A DNA stretch of 64,000 bases from Eunapius fragilis (Eukaryota; Porifera; Demospongiae; Spongillida; Spongillidae): assembly GCA_963681505.1 (NCBI GenBank), contig OY811978.1:7424586-7488585 (forward strand). The letters run 5' to 3'. The notes beneath the pieces were generated by a model. It saw only the letters and a list, made by a program, of their open reading frames with translations, had not been told where the DNA came from and did not search any database. The stretch's first letter is position 1. Each line of letters opens with the position of its first letter. The translations under genes were made by a program, and so were the position numbers. Shown here one piece after another: positions 11,805-23,111 of the stretch.

Positions 11805-12795
11805 TCATACAGCTAGACGTGTTGTCGAAAACCTCAACAACCTTACGCCCCATCTCACTTAAACTAAAATCATTAATTGAACTGTACAGCCAGTTTCTAC
11901 TACTGAGTTTTTGTATTGCTGCTTTGATGCGATCGACATCAACTAAAGTTTGCCAAACTACTTTATCTTTAGTTGGGACACCATTAACAATAACATACAG
12001 CTGAGGATCAGGCAATGATGCATTTCCCTCTACCCCAGTAACTGTCTCAAATGTATTATAAAGAGGAAGAGGCAAATAGAACATAATGCCTTTGCATGCC
12101 TGTAATGAATTATGAGCAGGTTGGTTACCACTGTATGTGCCTAACCTTACTAAGGTTTGAAATGCTTTTGCCCTCTGAATTAGTTGCTTACTCAATGCAT
12201 CAAGCCCTTTCAACTCATCTGGTACTGGTTCAGTTATCAAACCATTTAGAATACACCGGGGAGGCATTGTGTTTTTATTTAGGTACTGTCGGCAATAACT
12301 ACACACATAGAGGTCATTGGTAACGACACCTATGTGATTCTTTAGTTGTAACCATATGGCAGTTTGATACTTTGTATCGTGCCTAAGATTTACACAGGAC
12401 ACTTGCTTCTGCTGGTGTAAGCGTTCACAGCTCAAGCAAGGGTATACTGGGTCATCTTTGTATTGTGACTCAAGATCTGCTATTAGCTCTGCATAAGTAA
12501 CTCTAAGATAACTCTCAATTGGACCAAGACCAGGTGTGGAGTTGTCGTTGCAAAAAGCAGCACTATTAGTGCCATCTTTATTGAACAGGTTTGCATTTTG
12601 CATAAAATCCATCAATCTCTCCACATCACCAGCACCAAGTGCCTCGTCAATAGTAGCAATGATTTTGTGGCTTTTCAGCACAGAATAAAGCAAACATAAG
12701 AACGGACGCAGGACTGGATAGTGTGCGGAACCAGACCAAATCACCCTTATTACAGATGGACAAGTTGGATATTTGCATGAAATTGGATGTCCCAA
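11785..12795 (-). pseudogene. Helitron region with DUF6570-like Cys motifs
   Basis: The 336-codon frame has paired cysteines (PCLSCERLHQQKQVSC, then LYVCSYCRQYLNKNTMPPRC) followed by LITEPVPDELKGLDALSKQL and RAKAFQTLVRLGTYSG. This is the order seen upstream of Rep in many Helitron polyproteins (DUF6570, by recall). It is followed by the Rep part after a frameshift near 11800. An in-frame TGA at 12808-12810 lies just upstream of the shown start, so the true protein extends further. Confidence 0.75.
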
Positions 12796-12807
12796 GAGGT
12801 CAGAACA

Positions 12808-13435
12808 TCATGTGCCCTTTTCCTCATCACAAATGTCTGCACATAGGTCACGATCAATGTGGCAACATTTATCAAGGTCACCTAGTGCTGCTCTAATGTC
12901 TGGTACAGAGTAACTTTGTTTTTATAACAATATCTACCTCTTCATCACTCAAGAGTCTACACTGACCTGTGCAAAGCCACTTTTTGGGACAGTCACTATC
13001 ACTACTGTCATTTTTGGGAAGGTCACTACTTTCACCCTTACTTTTACCCTCCTTTACTTCTTTAGCCACAACACACCAGCCATTAGTGTCAACAGGGATT
13101 GTTAACATATGTTTATCATGTGTGTATGATGTCTCATAGAAGTATGGCTCTGAGCTCTTCATATGAATTCCATTTCTATCAGAAATGTCACTGGGATTTA
13201 ATTTTAGTGCATTTATTGAGCGTACAGATTTTAGGAACATTGCTGCTTTTTCTCTCCGAATATTAAGCGCTAAGCCAAGCAATTTATTTGCACTTATTTT
13301 GCACACTGCTGCATGCTCTGATCTAGTGCATACTTTGTCAGCCAACCATTCATGCGCTTCCTTAAATTCTTCAATTACCTTTTCTTGTAAGTTTTTATTG
13401 CTATTTAGTGCTTTTTCAAGCAACATGCAATACAC
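12808..13435 (-). pseudogene. Helitron polyprotein segment upstream of the Cys-rich region
   Basis: The 180-codon frame (12893-13435) includes LGLALNIRREKAAMFLKSVR and PKKWLCTGQCRLLSDEE. Near 12900 the frame shifts, and the next phase continues (DIRAALGDLDKCCHIDRDLC) until a TGA at 12808-12810. I recognise no catalytic domain. Position and codon continuity place it in the Helitron protein between the basic repeats and the Cys-rich region. Confidence 0.65.
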
Positions 13436-13585
13436 CTGCCTTTGATAATCTCTTGGTTCAAAGAGACAAAACCTGAGTAAAAATTAAATTAAACATTTAT
13501 ATTTCACCTAAATTTAAATACAACAGAATGCTCAGTAACTTATTTCAACAGTACTTGCTATAGTATACAGTATTACATGCATGAC

Positions 13586-14446
13586 TCACCGATTAATCTT
13601 AGACTTCTTATTGTTCAGCATTTGGGAGGCAGTGTTTAGACTAGACCATGCTGAATATTTAGCCCTTTTAACTGCCTTTCTTGCTTCAGCATGAACAAGG
13701 TAGCGTTTGCGCTCCACCAATCCGTTTGGATTCAGGGTATTTTTGGTACCGTGCTCTTTCAGCGGCTCGCTTTGTTTCAGGGTCTTCGTCGTATTTTGCC
13801 CTTTTCTTTGCTCGCTTCGATTCAGGGTCTTTTTCATAGCGCGCCCGTTCAGCGTCTCGCTTTGTTTCAGGGTCTGCGTCGTATTTTGCCCTTTTCTTTG
13901 CTCGCTTCGATTCAGGGTCTTTTTCATAGCGCGCCCGTTCAGCGTCTCGCTTCGATTCAGGGTCTGCGTCGTATTTTGCCCTTTTCTTTGCTCGCTTGGT
14001 TTCAGGGTCTTTTTCATAGCGCGCCCGTTCAGCGTCTCGCTTCGATTCAGGGTCTTTTTCGTAGCGCGCCCGTTCAGCGTCTCGCTTTGTTTCAGGGTCT
14101 GCGTCGTATTTTGCCCTTTTCTTTGCTCGCTTGGTTTCAGGGGCTTTTTCATAGCGCGCCCGTTCAGCGTCTCACTTTGGTTCAGGGTCTGCGTCGTATT
14201 TTGCCCTTTTCTTTGCTCGCTTCGCTTCAGGGTCGTTTTTGTAGCGCGCCCGTTCAGCGTCTCGTTTCGATTCGGGGTCTCTTCTATAATGTTGTCGTTC
14301 GTCGGCACGCTTCTGCTCAGAGTTCGACTGGTAACGTTCTCTGGCTTTTTCTCTGGTTGCCATCGAACGACGTTCTTGCAAAATCTTGTCTTGTATGCAT
14401 CTCTTTGAGCTTTTCTTTGCTTTTCAGTTTGTTGACTGGAAGGCAT
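13586..14446 (-). pseudogene. Helitron N-terminal basic repeat region
   Basis: From about 13736 to 14300 the DNA repeats every 90 bp, coding on the minus strand for alternating 15-residue units of the types KRDAERARYEKDPES and KRAKKRAKYDADPET. The upstream 69-codon frame (14172-14381) stops at a TGA (14172-14174) where the sister repeats have CGA. A different minus frame is open for 286 codons from an ATG at 14446 but encodes an unrelated-looking repeat, so it is probably a by-product of the repeat periodicity. Such highly charged repeats are common before the Rep in Helitron ORFs. Confidence 0.7.
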
Positions 14447-15066
14447 GTTTCAACTATCGCCAAAAAGCTTAACACAAATAATGAACACACGTGCAAGGTC
14501 ACGTGCTTGATTCAAATAATTTTTGACCTCCGGCACATTGATCATAGTTCGAATAGCAATTTGAATGGACAAAAGCCCGACAACATATAGGTCCAAACAT
14601 TTAGTTGCGATCCTTATTCGACATTGTATACTTCATTTTCTATAGATTGGCAAAAATACACCCACGCACACTCTTTTTTCATTTATATCGAAACTGATAT
14701 AAACTATATAGTTTCAATATTCACAATGGATGAAACGTCGCATCGAGCGCTACATTTTGGTGCAAATATCATTGTTTTCCGCTTTTCCTAACTTGAGTTA
14801 TGTTTGACGAAAGGAAGAAGGAGAAGGAGAAGGAGGAGGAGAAGAAGGAGAAAAAAAATGGCGGATCCGAGAGATCGACTATACCGTCTGGAGACAACGG
14901 CAGGGTTGCGAACATCGCGCGTTGGACTATAGATGCAGCGTGTTTTGGGTAGATTTTATAGCGACTGGCAAGTGGCTACGAAGCGTATTTTCTGTTTTCT
15001 AACGCTCGATCGAAAACCACGCCTACGGAGCCAATCCTACATAGGACCTACTATCGTAGGTCCTGA
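14447..15066 (-). promoter_or_regulatory. Helitron 5' end: terminal hairpin and triplet tract
   Basis: On the minus strand the element starts TC and goes straight into a hairpin (15044-15063, stem GGACCTAC). Next come about 180 bp, then a pyrimidine triplet tract (GAAG/GGA on the plus strand at about 14808-14858), then the first coding ATG near 14446. The same layout recurs at 15893-16394, 16553-16988, 24976-25262 and 62177-62595. It must hold the promoter, but I see no motif I would call with confidence. Confidence 0.6.
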
Positions 15067-15448
15067 TATAAAGTTATAAAAATGATTCACATTGAAATCG
15101 CTACATCTCATGCTATTGACTTCCTATTTTCAACACTTCATACTACATCATTTCTCTCTGGTAAAATAAATTTTGGGCTCTTGAATTAGCTTCGTGCCAG
15201 TGTTGCAACGTCCGATACCCCTTGGGGTTCAAACTGGCCATATCTTTCGGCAGGAAATCTCAATTAACTTCAAATTCGGTTTATATGCAGAGGGGTCCTG
15301 TACCTATCGATTTGTCCTGTTCGTTAAATTTTTACTTGATCCGTTACGAAGATACAACTGTGCAAAGTAATTGCACATTTCTCGTTCATTTCGCGCCACT
15401 AGCCTACTACAACCTGGTTCCCGATACTCCGAGCACATGAATATACAA

Positions 15449-16988
15449 CAAGTAAATAAAAACATTCTCTCTGAGAAAGTTGGTGGGATATAGGTTTTTG
15501 CTGGCAAATAGTATACTGGTGTAAAAAGCAAGGAAACAAGTTTTATCAGAAGGGAAAATGTAATAGTCCTATATTTAGCACACTTCGACTAAGGCACAAG
15601 TACATAAAAACATTCTCTCTGAGAAAGTTGGTGGGATATAGGTTTTGCAGGCAAATAGTATACTGGTGTAAAAAGTAAGGAAACAAGTTTTATCAGAAGG
15701 GAAAATGTAATAGTCCTATATTTAGCACAGAAACAGCATATGCCTTAGTCGAAGTGTGCTAAATATAGGACTATTACATTTTCCCTTCTGATAAAACTTG
15801 TTTCCTTGCTTATTACAAAAGTATACTATTTGCCTGCAAAACCTATATCCCACCAACTTTCTCAGAGAGAATGTTTATATGTACTTGTTACCTTAATTTT
15901 TTTAACACCCAAATCACTGTTGCATCGCAGGTGTCCCCCTTTCATTTAACCGATTTAATTCAATCCAGATGTATTGTGAAAATTTTCTAGGTACTTTTGC
16001 TTAATTAGAATTGATAAGACCGTATATAGGCTTTTAGACTTTTGTGTATCAAAGCGAGTCCTCCAGCAAATTCTAAAGCTATTGGTGCAATTTTCATTGC
16101 TTAAAAGTGTTCCTGTCCCGAGTTATGAGTTCTCAAGAAGAAGAAGAAGCAGACGACCCGCCCATTATTTTTGGAAGGGGAACGAGGACAGCAGTATTTT
16201 TTTTTCTCGACAACCACGCGGTTCTACGACGTGAAACAAAAACGAAACTACTCAGTTTTGACTTCTAGATCGATTGCCGCAACAAGTTAGACGATCCGAT
16301 TGTCGGGAGCGAAGCTACGGTAGGGTCGCGGGATTTTAATTAAATTCATAGTCGGGGTCAAAACCTATATGGAAGTCTCTAGCGAGACTTCCGATATGCT
16401 GTTTCTGTGCTAAATATAGGACTATTACATTTTCCCTTCTGATAAAACTTGTTTCCTTGCTTTTTACACCAGTATACTATTTGCCTGCAAAAACCTATAT
16501 CCCACCAACTTTCTCAGAGAGAATGCTTTTATTTACTTGTTTCCTTAATTTTTTTAAAACGCATATAGGTAATTTTGCTTAATAAGTAAGACCGTATGTA
16601 GGCTTTTAGGCTTTTGTGTATCAAAGCCTAAAAGCGAGTCCTCCAGCAAATTCTAAAGCTATTGGTGCAATTTTCATTGCTTAAAAGTGTTCCTGTCCCG
16701 AGTTATGAGTTCTCAAGAAGAAGAAGAAGAGGAAGAAGCAGAAGCAGACGACCCGCCCATTATTTTTGGAAGGGGAACGAGGACAGCAGTATTTTTCGTT
16801 CTCGACAACCACGCGGTTCTACGACGTGAAACAAAAGCAAAACTACTCAGTTTTGACTTCTAGATCGATTGCCGCAAGAAGTTAGACTATCCGATCGTCG
16901 GGAGCGAAGCAACGGTAGGGTCGCGGGATTTTAATTAATTCATAGTCGGGGTCAAAACCTATATGGAAGTCTCTAGCGAGACTTCCGA
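15449..16988 (-). mobile_element. Composite non-autonomous Helitron derivative
   Basis: Flanks ending 15448 (A) and starting 16989 (T) join exactly as in copy A (2048/2049) and copy C (22607/22608). The insertion is therefore 1,540 bp with no target duplication. It contains two 3' arm modules (L2 15449-15596, L1 15597-15740), two inverted arm modules (R2 from 15741, R1 from 16395) and two 5' modules, each with a GAA tract and terminal hairpin (ending 16394 and 16988). Every internal junction is A/T or A/C, the bases of Helitron ends. Confidence 0.88.
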
Positions 16989-18218
16989 TAACCTCCCGTG
17001 CCCATGCCACTACATGTACAACTGAAGTACCACCGTTAATTTACGTTCTCACAAGAAGTTCCACCGTTCTCACAAACGTCAGTGGTTCTCTTCTATAACG
17101 AACAAGATTCGTTAAGCGATCAAAATGCGTGGGATTCAGCTACCATCACCATACAAAACACGGTACGTACTACCAGTACCGATACGCGCGCACAACAATA
17201 TGTGTCCCTGTCGATTCGGTCATACTCTTTAGTACGGGTGCCACTCATTGCGTGGCCATTTATAGGCTCACAACCTATAACAGTACGTCAGAGCCATGAG
17301 ATATAGTGCACGGTGTATCAGCTAGGCTATGGGAGAGGCGTGGTCGAGTTAAAGACACATGCAGCGCAGCTAGGTTGGAACACATGTAACCCTTCCTTAT
17401 TGTCGGGATTTGCGTTCTGCTGGCACATATATTTTAAACGCCCACCGTTTTTCATTTCATCTGCATGGCTGGCACACACACACCCATGAACCAACACACA
17501 CACACGTCTCACGTCACACTTATACACACTCTTTCCACTATTCTTTCCCCTTGCTGTACACCCTGTAAATTGTTATGTGCTACATGGATTCACTCATAAG
17601 CTTTGTCTATTTGAACTTTTTTTGGTTACAGTGCTTTCACTGGCTTACTATCCAACACTCTTTCTCAACTATTTATATTCTGACTGATGTGTTTTTCACA
17701 TGTGTAACTGGATTGTGTGTTTTATACACAGTGGTATAGGAGCATGGGGTCAAAGGCCCCAACAATTTTTTCAGAGGAAGGCCCCCCTCCCAACCCCTCC
17801 CCCCATTGGTTGTATGTACTGGGTTAATGTGTTGTATGTACTGGACTATTTGTTCCTGTCTCACAGTACCTGCCACATCATGACGTACCATGCCTCATGT
17901 CCCATATTCCATTACATGCATCCATTTACACACTCACACACTCATACAGACACAATACTCACAACTATCCCATGCCAATCACTATAAACGCTGAAGCTAT
18001 GAGTGTGTACCATTGAGAGGTTTAAAAAGACTTAGGACTTACTATTTATTACCTTCCTTTGTTCCAGGGCCCTGATCTTTATCTTTAGGGATAAAGCAGG
18101 AATAATATTCCTGCCGGGCTTATATACAAAAGTAGGTTTACAGAGTGGTAGATCTACATGGAATATCACAAAAGATAAATAGCACAGATTCCTAGAAGGG
18201 GCCCATGTATAATGCTAT

Positions 18219-18220
<2 letters not shown>

Positions 18221-18256
<36 letters not shown>

Positions 18257-18310
18257 ATGCACACACATACACGCACACATGCACACATACACGTACACAC
18301 ACACACAAAC
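18221..18310. repeat. CA-rich microsatellite in repeat copy B
   Basis: Near-continuous CA dinucleotides with a few interruptions. The equivalent GT tract in copy C lies at about 21308-21390. Open frames made only of His-Thr or Cys-Val here are artefacts. Confidence 0.9.
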
Positions 18311-19740
18311 CAGTGCTACTTAGAATTAGTGGTTCTGGTGGATATGACTGTCAGTTTGCTATGACCAGATGCAAAGCCACCCATGGAAGTCACCCATGGA
18401 ATGTTGATTTACATGACATAGTGGCAAATAGATAGGCTAATGCCTTTGTGTTTAGGACTCTGCCATTAAGAGACATATGGTCACATATACCCACCTGAGG
18501 ATCAGAGCAGTTGGTCATATTTTATGTATTTTTTGGATCTGGGGCAGTGCCGCTTCCAAACATGTTAAAGACCTGTGAGTTCCATAGGCTTTTGCATTTG
18601 ATCATATGTGCAGCCAACTTGACAGTCATCCTCACCAGAACCACTAATCCTAAGTAGCATTGGAATTTCCGTGTGTGTTTGTGTGTGTGAGTGAGTGAGT
18701 GTGAGTGTTTTGTGTGTAGCATTGGAACCTTTCTTTCTTGGAGGATGTGCAATTTATTTTGTAATGTGTTGACAAGGATTGTATGGTACGTACTACCAGT
18801 ACCGATACGCGCACATAACATCATGTAGAAATCGTGTCCCTGTCGATTCGGTCATACTCTTTGGGTGCCACTCATTGCGTGGCCATTTATAGGCTCACAA
18901 CCTATAACAGTACGTCAGAGCCATGAGATATAGTGCACGGTGTATCAGCTAGGCTATGGGAGAGGCGTGGTCGAGTTAAAGACACATGCAGCGCAGCTAG
19001 GCTGGAACACATGTAACCCTTCCTTATTGTCGGGATTTGCGTTCTGCTGGCAGTATATTTTAAACGCCTACCATTTTTCATTTCATCTGCACGGTTGGCA
19101 CACACACACCCATGAACCACACCCATGAACATACACATGTCTCATGTCACGACTATTCACACTCTTTCCACCATAAGACACTACTCTTTTCCCCTTGCTG
19201 TAAACCCTGTAAATTGTTATGTTGTGTGCTACATGGATTCACTCATATGCTTTGTCAATTTGAACTTTTTTTTCTATGTCTTTCGGTTACAGTGCTTTCA
19301 CTGGCCTAATATACAACCTCTTTCTCAACTATTTATATTCAGATTCATTCTCTTTATGTTTGGTCCTACATGTGCAAATATTCCATTACCTTCTATTTCT
19401 TTAGTGGTCATAATTGTATCAGCACAAAATGGTAGTATGTCTTGTCAGACTCATGCCCTCCACTGTATGCTCATATCCCATGGCCTCCTCTACATGGTCA
19501 TGCCCAAAGGCCTCCATGTCACTGATGTGGATGTGTTTTTACACATGTAACTGGACTGTGTGTTGCATGTATTGGACTGGTGTCAGTGGGGTAGGAAGCA
19601 CGGGGGTCATGGGGGCAAATGCCACAATATGTTTGTGAGAGGCCCCGGTGAGGCTCCACTATACATGTCCCATATACCATTCACTGTACTCAAATTCAGA
19701 GTGTGCTTCATTGGGAGGGTTTTGAAGACTCCTCTATTTC

Positions 19741-20053
19741 AGCTGATAGTAGAATGATGGGGGGGGGGGGGGGGGGGCTCATATCTCATGTCCCCATCAA
19801 GGTGCTCTTGTATATATAGCTGCATACTAGTCCTGAAGCTTCATCTCTGCTGTGTAAGTAGAATACCAACTCAGTGCTGCGTGTATACCCATTGGGAAAT
19901 AGAAGCCATGTCAGTGAATGCTCTGTATAAACTGTACAGTGGCCCAGTCTTTCCAAATCTTTGAGATAGGCTAGCCACTGCCACTTATGCAAGGCTTCCA
20001 TCTAGCTTGCACAAAAAATAAAATCCTCGAGAAAGAAAGGTACCAATGCTACA

Positions 20054-20100
<47 letters not shown>

Positions 20101-20104
20101 ACAT

Positions 20105-20163
<59 letters not shown>

Positions 20164-20570
20164 GGTGGTCTTGAAATAGCTTAGCAAGCTGTATCCGGAC
20201 CTCCACCAGTGGACACTATGCTAGCCTCTTTATGTTGGGACACCCATGCCACAACAAGGCCACCAATGGATGCATGTTACTTGCTCCTCCACATCAGGGC
20301 TTCCATCCCCACCAGTAGATACCTCTTTCACATGGGATTTCCCACCCACTTCACAGCAGATGCCCCTTGCTCCTCCACATCAGGGCTCCATAGATGTCAC
20401 ACTTCTACGTAGGGATCTCCTTCCCCCTTTTTACCATTCCATCCAGGAGACACACCCCCCCCCCTCCTCCACACAGTATACCCCTCCTAAACTGTGTAAC
20501 ACCACTAATGGTCTTATTTCAAAATACTCTAAATTTGTTATGTTCTATCTCATGATTAAAAAAACTGATG
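19741..20570. other. Non-coding stretch with poly-G and long CA tract
   Basis: It holds a G run at about 19759-19778, the longest CA microsatellite in the window (about 20055-20160), and a 21-bp direct duplication (TTGCTCCTCCACATCAGGGC...) near 20280 and 20366. I see no gene. Confidence 0.6.
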
Positions 20571-20800
20571 GAACAAGTAAAAAATAAAACATTCTTTGTG
20601 AAAAGTTGGTATATATGATTAAAAGGCAATATAGGTGTAAAAAGGAAATATGTAATAGCCCTACATTGAGAACGTTTGTAGGACATTATGTAGTTCAACT
20701 GTGCGTATTACATTTCCCCTTAGTAGACCCTTGTTTCCTTTCTTTTTGCTTTCCAATCCTAAATGCCATCAACTATCTCATAGAGAATGTCTTTATTACT
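20571..20800. mobile_element. Degenerate Helitron 3' foldback
   Basis: The left side begins CAAGTAAAAAATAAAACATTC and the right side ends GAGAATGTCTTTATTACTTG. They mirror each other, with GGTGTAAAAAG on the left and CTTTCTTTTTGC on the right. This is the same design as the foldbacks at 2548 and 15449 but with many substitutions, so probably an older copy. No matching 5' end was found nearby. Confidence 0.6.
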
Positions 20801-20829
20801 TGACTGCAAAGCTTCCATCTCTAGGTGAG

Positions 20830-21357
20830 CAGATCTAGAAGTAGCTTGTCAGCACATCACAAAAATAAATTGCAAAGAAAGATTCCAATGCTACGTAGAC
20901 ATACACATACACTCACATACACAAATACACACACACACACACAAACACACACGGAAATTCCAATGCTACTTAGGATTAGTGGTTCTGGTGAGGATGACTA
21001 TCATGTTTGCTACACATATGACCAAATGCAAAAGCCTATGGAACTCACAGGTCTGTAACATGTTTGGAAGCGGCACTGCCCCAGATCCAAAAACATAAAT
21101 CTGACACCAAGTGTTCTGATCCTCAGGTGGGTATGTGACCATATGTCTCTTAATGGCAGAGTCCTAAACACAAAGGCATTAGCCTATCTATATGTCACTA
21201 TCTCATGTAAATCAACATTCCATGGGTGACTTCCATGGGTGGCTTTGCATCTGGTCATAGCAAACTGACAGTCATACCCACCAGAACCACTAATTCTAAG
21301 TAGCACTGGTTTGTGTGTGTGTACGTGTATGTGTGTGCATGTGTGAGTGTGTGTGTG

Positions 21358-21388
<31 letters not shown>

Positions 21389-23020
21389 ATGTATAGCATT
21401 ATACATGGGCCCCTTCTAGGTATCTGTGCTATTTATCTTTTGTGATATTCCATGTAGATCTACCACTCTGTAAACCTACTTTTGTATATAAGCCCGGCAG
21501 GAATGTTATTCCTGCTTTATCCCTAAAGATAAAGATCAGAGCTCTGGAAATTTTCTATAACAAAGGAAGGTAATAAATAATATGTCCTAAGTCTTTTTAA
21601 ACCTCTCAATGGTACACACTCATAGCTTCAGCGTTTATAGTGATTGGCATGGGATAGTTGTGAGTGTTGTGTCTGTATGAGTGTGTGAGTGTGTAAATGG
21701 ATGCATGTAATGGAATATGGGACATGAGGCATGGTACGTCATGATGTGGCAGGTACTGTGAGACAGGAACAAATAGTCCAGTACATACAACACATTAACC
21801 CAGTACATACAACCAATGGGGGAGGGGTTGGGAGGGGGGCCTTCTTCTGAAAAAATTGTTGGGGCCTTTGCCCCCATGGCCCCCATGCTCCTATACCACT
21901 GTGTATAAAACACACAATCCAGTTACACACGTGAAAAACACATCAGTCAGAATATAAATAGTTGAGAAAGAGTGTTGGATAGTAAGCCAGTGAAAGCACT
22001 GTAACCAAAAAAAGTTCAAATAGACAAAGCTTATGAGTGAATCCATGTAGCACATAACAATTTACAGGGTGTACAGCAAGGGGAAAGAATAGTGGAAAGA
22101 GTGTGTATAAGTGTGACGTGAGACGTGTGTGTGTGTTGGTTCATGGGTGTGTGTGTGCCAGCCATGGAGATGAAATGAAAAACGGTGGTCGTTTAAAATA
22201 TATGTGCCAGCAGAACGCAAATCCCGACAATAAGGAAGGGTTACATGTGTTCTAGCCTAGCTGCGCTGCATGTGTCTTTAACTCGACCACGCCTCTCCCA
22301 TAGCCTAGCTGATACACCGTGCACTATATCTCATGGCTCTGACGTACTGTTATAGGTTGTGAGCCTATAAATGGCCACGCAAAGAGTGGCACCCAAACTA
22401 AAGAGTATGACCGAATCGACAGGGACACATTGTTGTGCGCGCGTATCGGTACTGGTAGTACGTACCGTGTTTTGTATGGTGATGGTAGCTGAATCCCACG
22501 CATTTTGATCGCTTAACGAATCTTGTTCGTTATAGAAGAGAACCACTGACGTTTGTGAGAACGTAAATTAACGGTGGTACTTCAGTTGGCATGGGCACGG
22601 GAGGTTATTGTATATTCATTGGTTGTAGTAGGTTAATGGCGCGAAATGAACAAGAAATGTGCAATTACTTTGCACAGCTGTATCTCCATAACGGATCAAG
22701 TAAAAATTAACAACAGGACAAATCGATAGGTACAGGACCCCTCTGCATATAAACCGAATTTGAAGTTAATTGAGATTTCCTGCCGAAAGATATGGCCAGT
22801 TTGAACCCAAAGGGGTATCGGACGTTGCAACACTGGCACGAAGCTAATTCAAGAGCCCAAAATTTATTTTACCAGAGAGAAATGATGTAGTATGAAGTGC
22901 TGAAAATAGGAAGTCAATAGCATTTACGGTTCGGGAGATGTAGCGATTTCAAAGTGAATCATTTTTATAACTTTATATTTATATAGCGATACGACATTTT
23001 CTCAGACCCTGTCCCAATTA
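20830..23020 (+). repeat. Long repeat family R, copy C (carries empty insertion sites)
   Basis: This copy is collinear with copy A from about position 490 onward. It ends at the same AT-rich sequence (about 23000-23030). It is uninterrupted at the positions corresponding to both Helitron insertions (22977/22978 and 22607/22608) and so serves as the empty-site reference. It includes a GT tract at about 21308-21390. Confidence 0.85.
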
Positions 23021-23071
23021 TATATATATATATATGCCTCTTGGTCACTAAGTAATGCTTTTGTATTTCAG

Positions 23072-23111
23072 GCAGTATATGCTGTAGTAAAAGAAGTTGA
23101 CAGACCACCAG
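23072..23111 (+). CDS. Candidate short internal exon, unrecognised
   Basis: A 40-bp open segment (AVYAVVKEVDRPP) is bounded by TTTGTATTTCAG and GTAAAG, good splice-site matches. I found no neighbouring exon that continues it. It could be a chance match, so this is a weak call. Confidence 0.2.

Larger units (their letters stand above)
2548..15066 (-). mobile_element. Autonomous-type Helitron, 12.5 kb, decayed
   Basis: The bases flanking this interval (ending 2547 and starting 15067) join exactly to the uninterrupted sequence of copy C at 22977/22978, so the interval is one insertion between A and T without a target duplication. Read on the minus strand it begins with TC and ends with CTTG. 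A TTTCTC/GAGAAA hairpin lies about 15 bases before the 3' end. Canonical Helitrons insert between A and T, start with TC and end with CTRR after a 3' hairpin, so this fits with a variant end. It carries Rep, helicase and OTU regions, all broken by frameshifts or stops. A 3,676-bp hAT (4120-7795) lies inside. Confidence 0.9.
15067..19740 (-). repeat. Long repeat family R, copy B (right arm), interrupted
   Basis: This is the inverted counterpart of copy A. It starts at the Helitron edge and is interrupted by 15449-16988. The internal tandem block appears twice (about 17150-17640 and 18780-19260), and weaker similarity extends to about 19740. Removing the insertions makes A and B a continuous palindrome centred near 2488. 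No protein family is recognised in its short open frames. Confidence 0.8.

Noticed and set aside
13691-14590. Plus-strand 299-codon frame over the 90-bp repeats
   Set aside because: Antisense shadow of the Helitron coding repeats; open because the unit is a multiple of three.
15893-16394. tRNA-derived SINE interpretation of the GAA-tract modules
   Set aside because: No A-box or B-box-like promoter was seen, and the A/T insertion with TC start fits a Helitron end.
20002-20206. His-Thr and Cys-Val frames over CA tracts (also 18205, 21184, 26596, 50293, 54394)
   Set aside because: Microsatellite translations, not genes.
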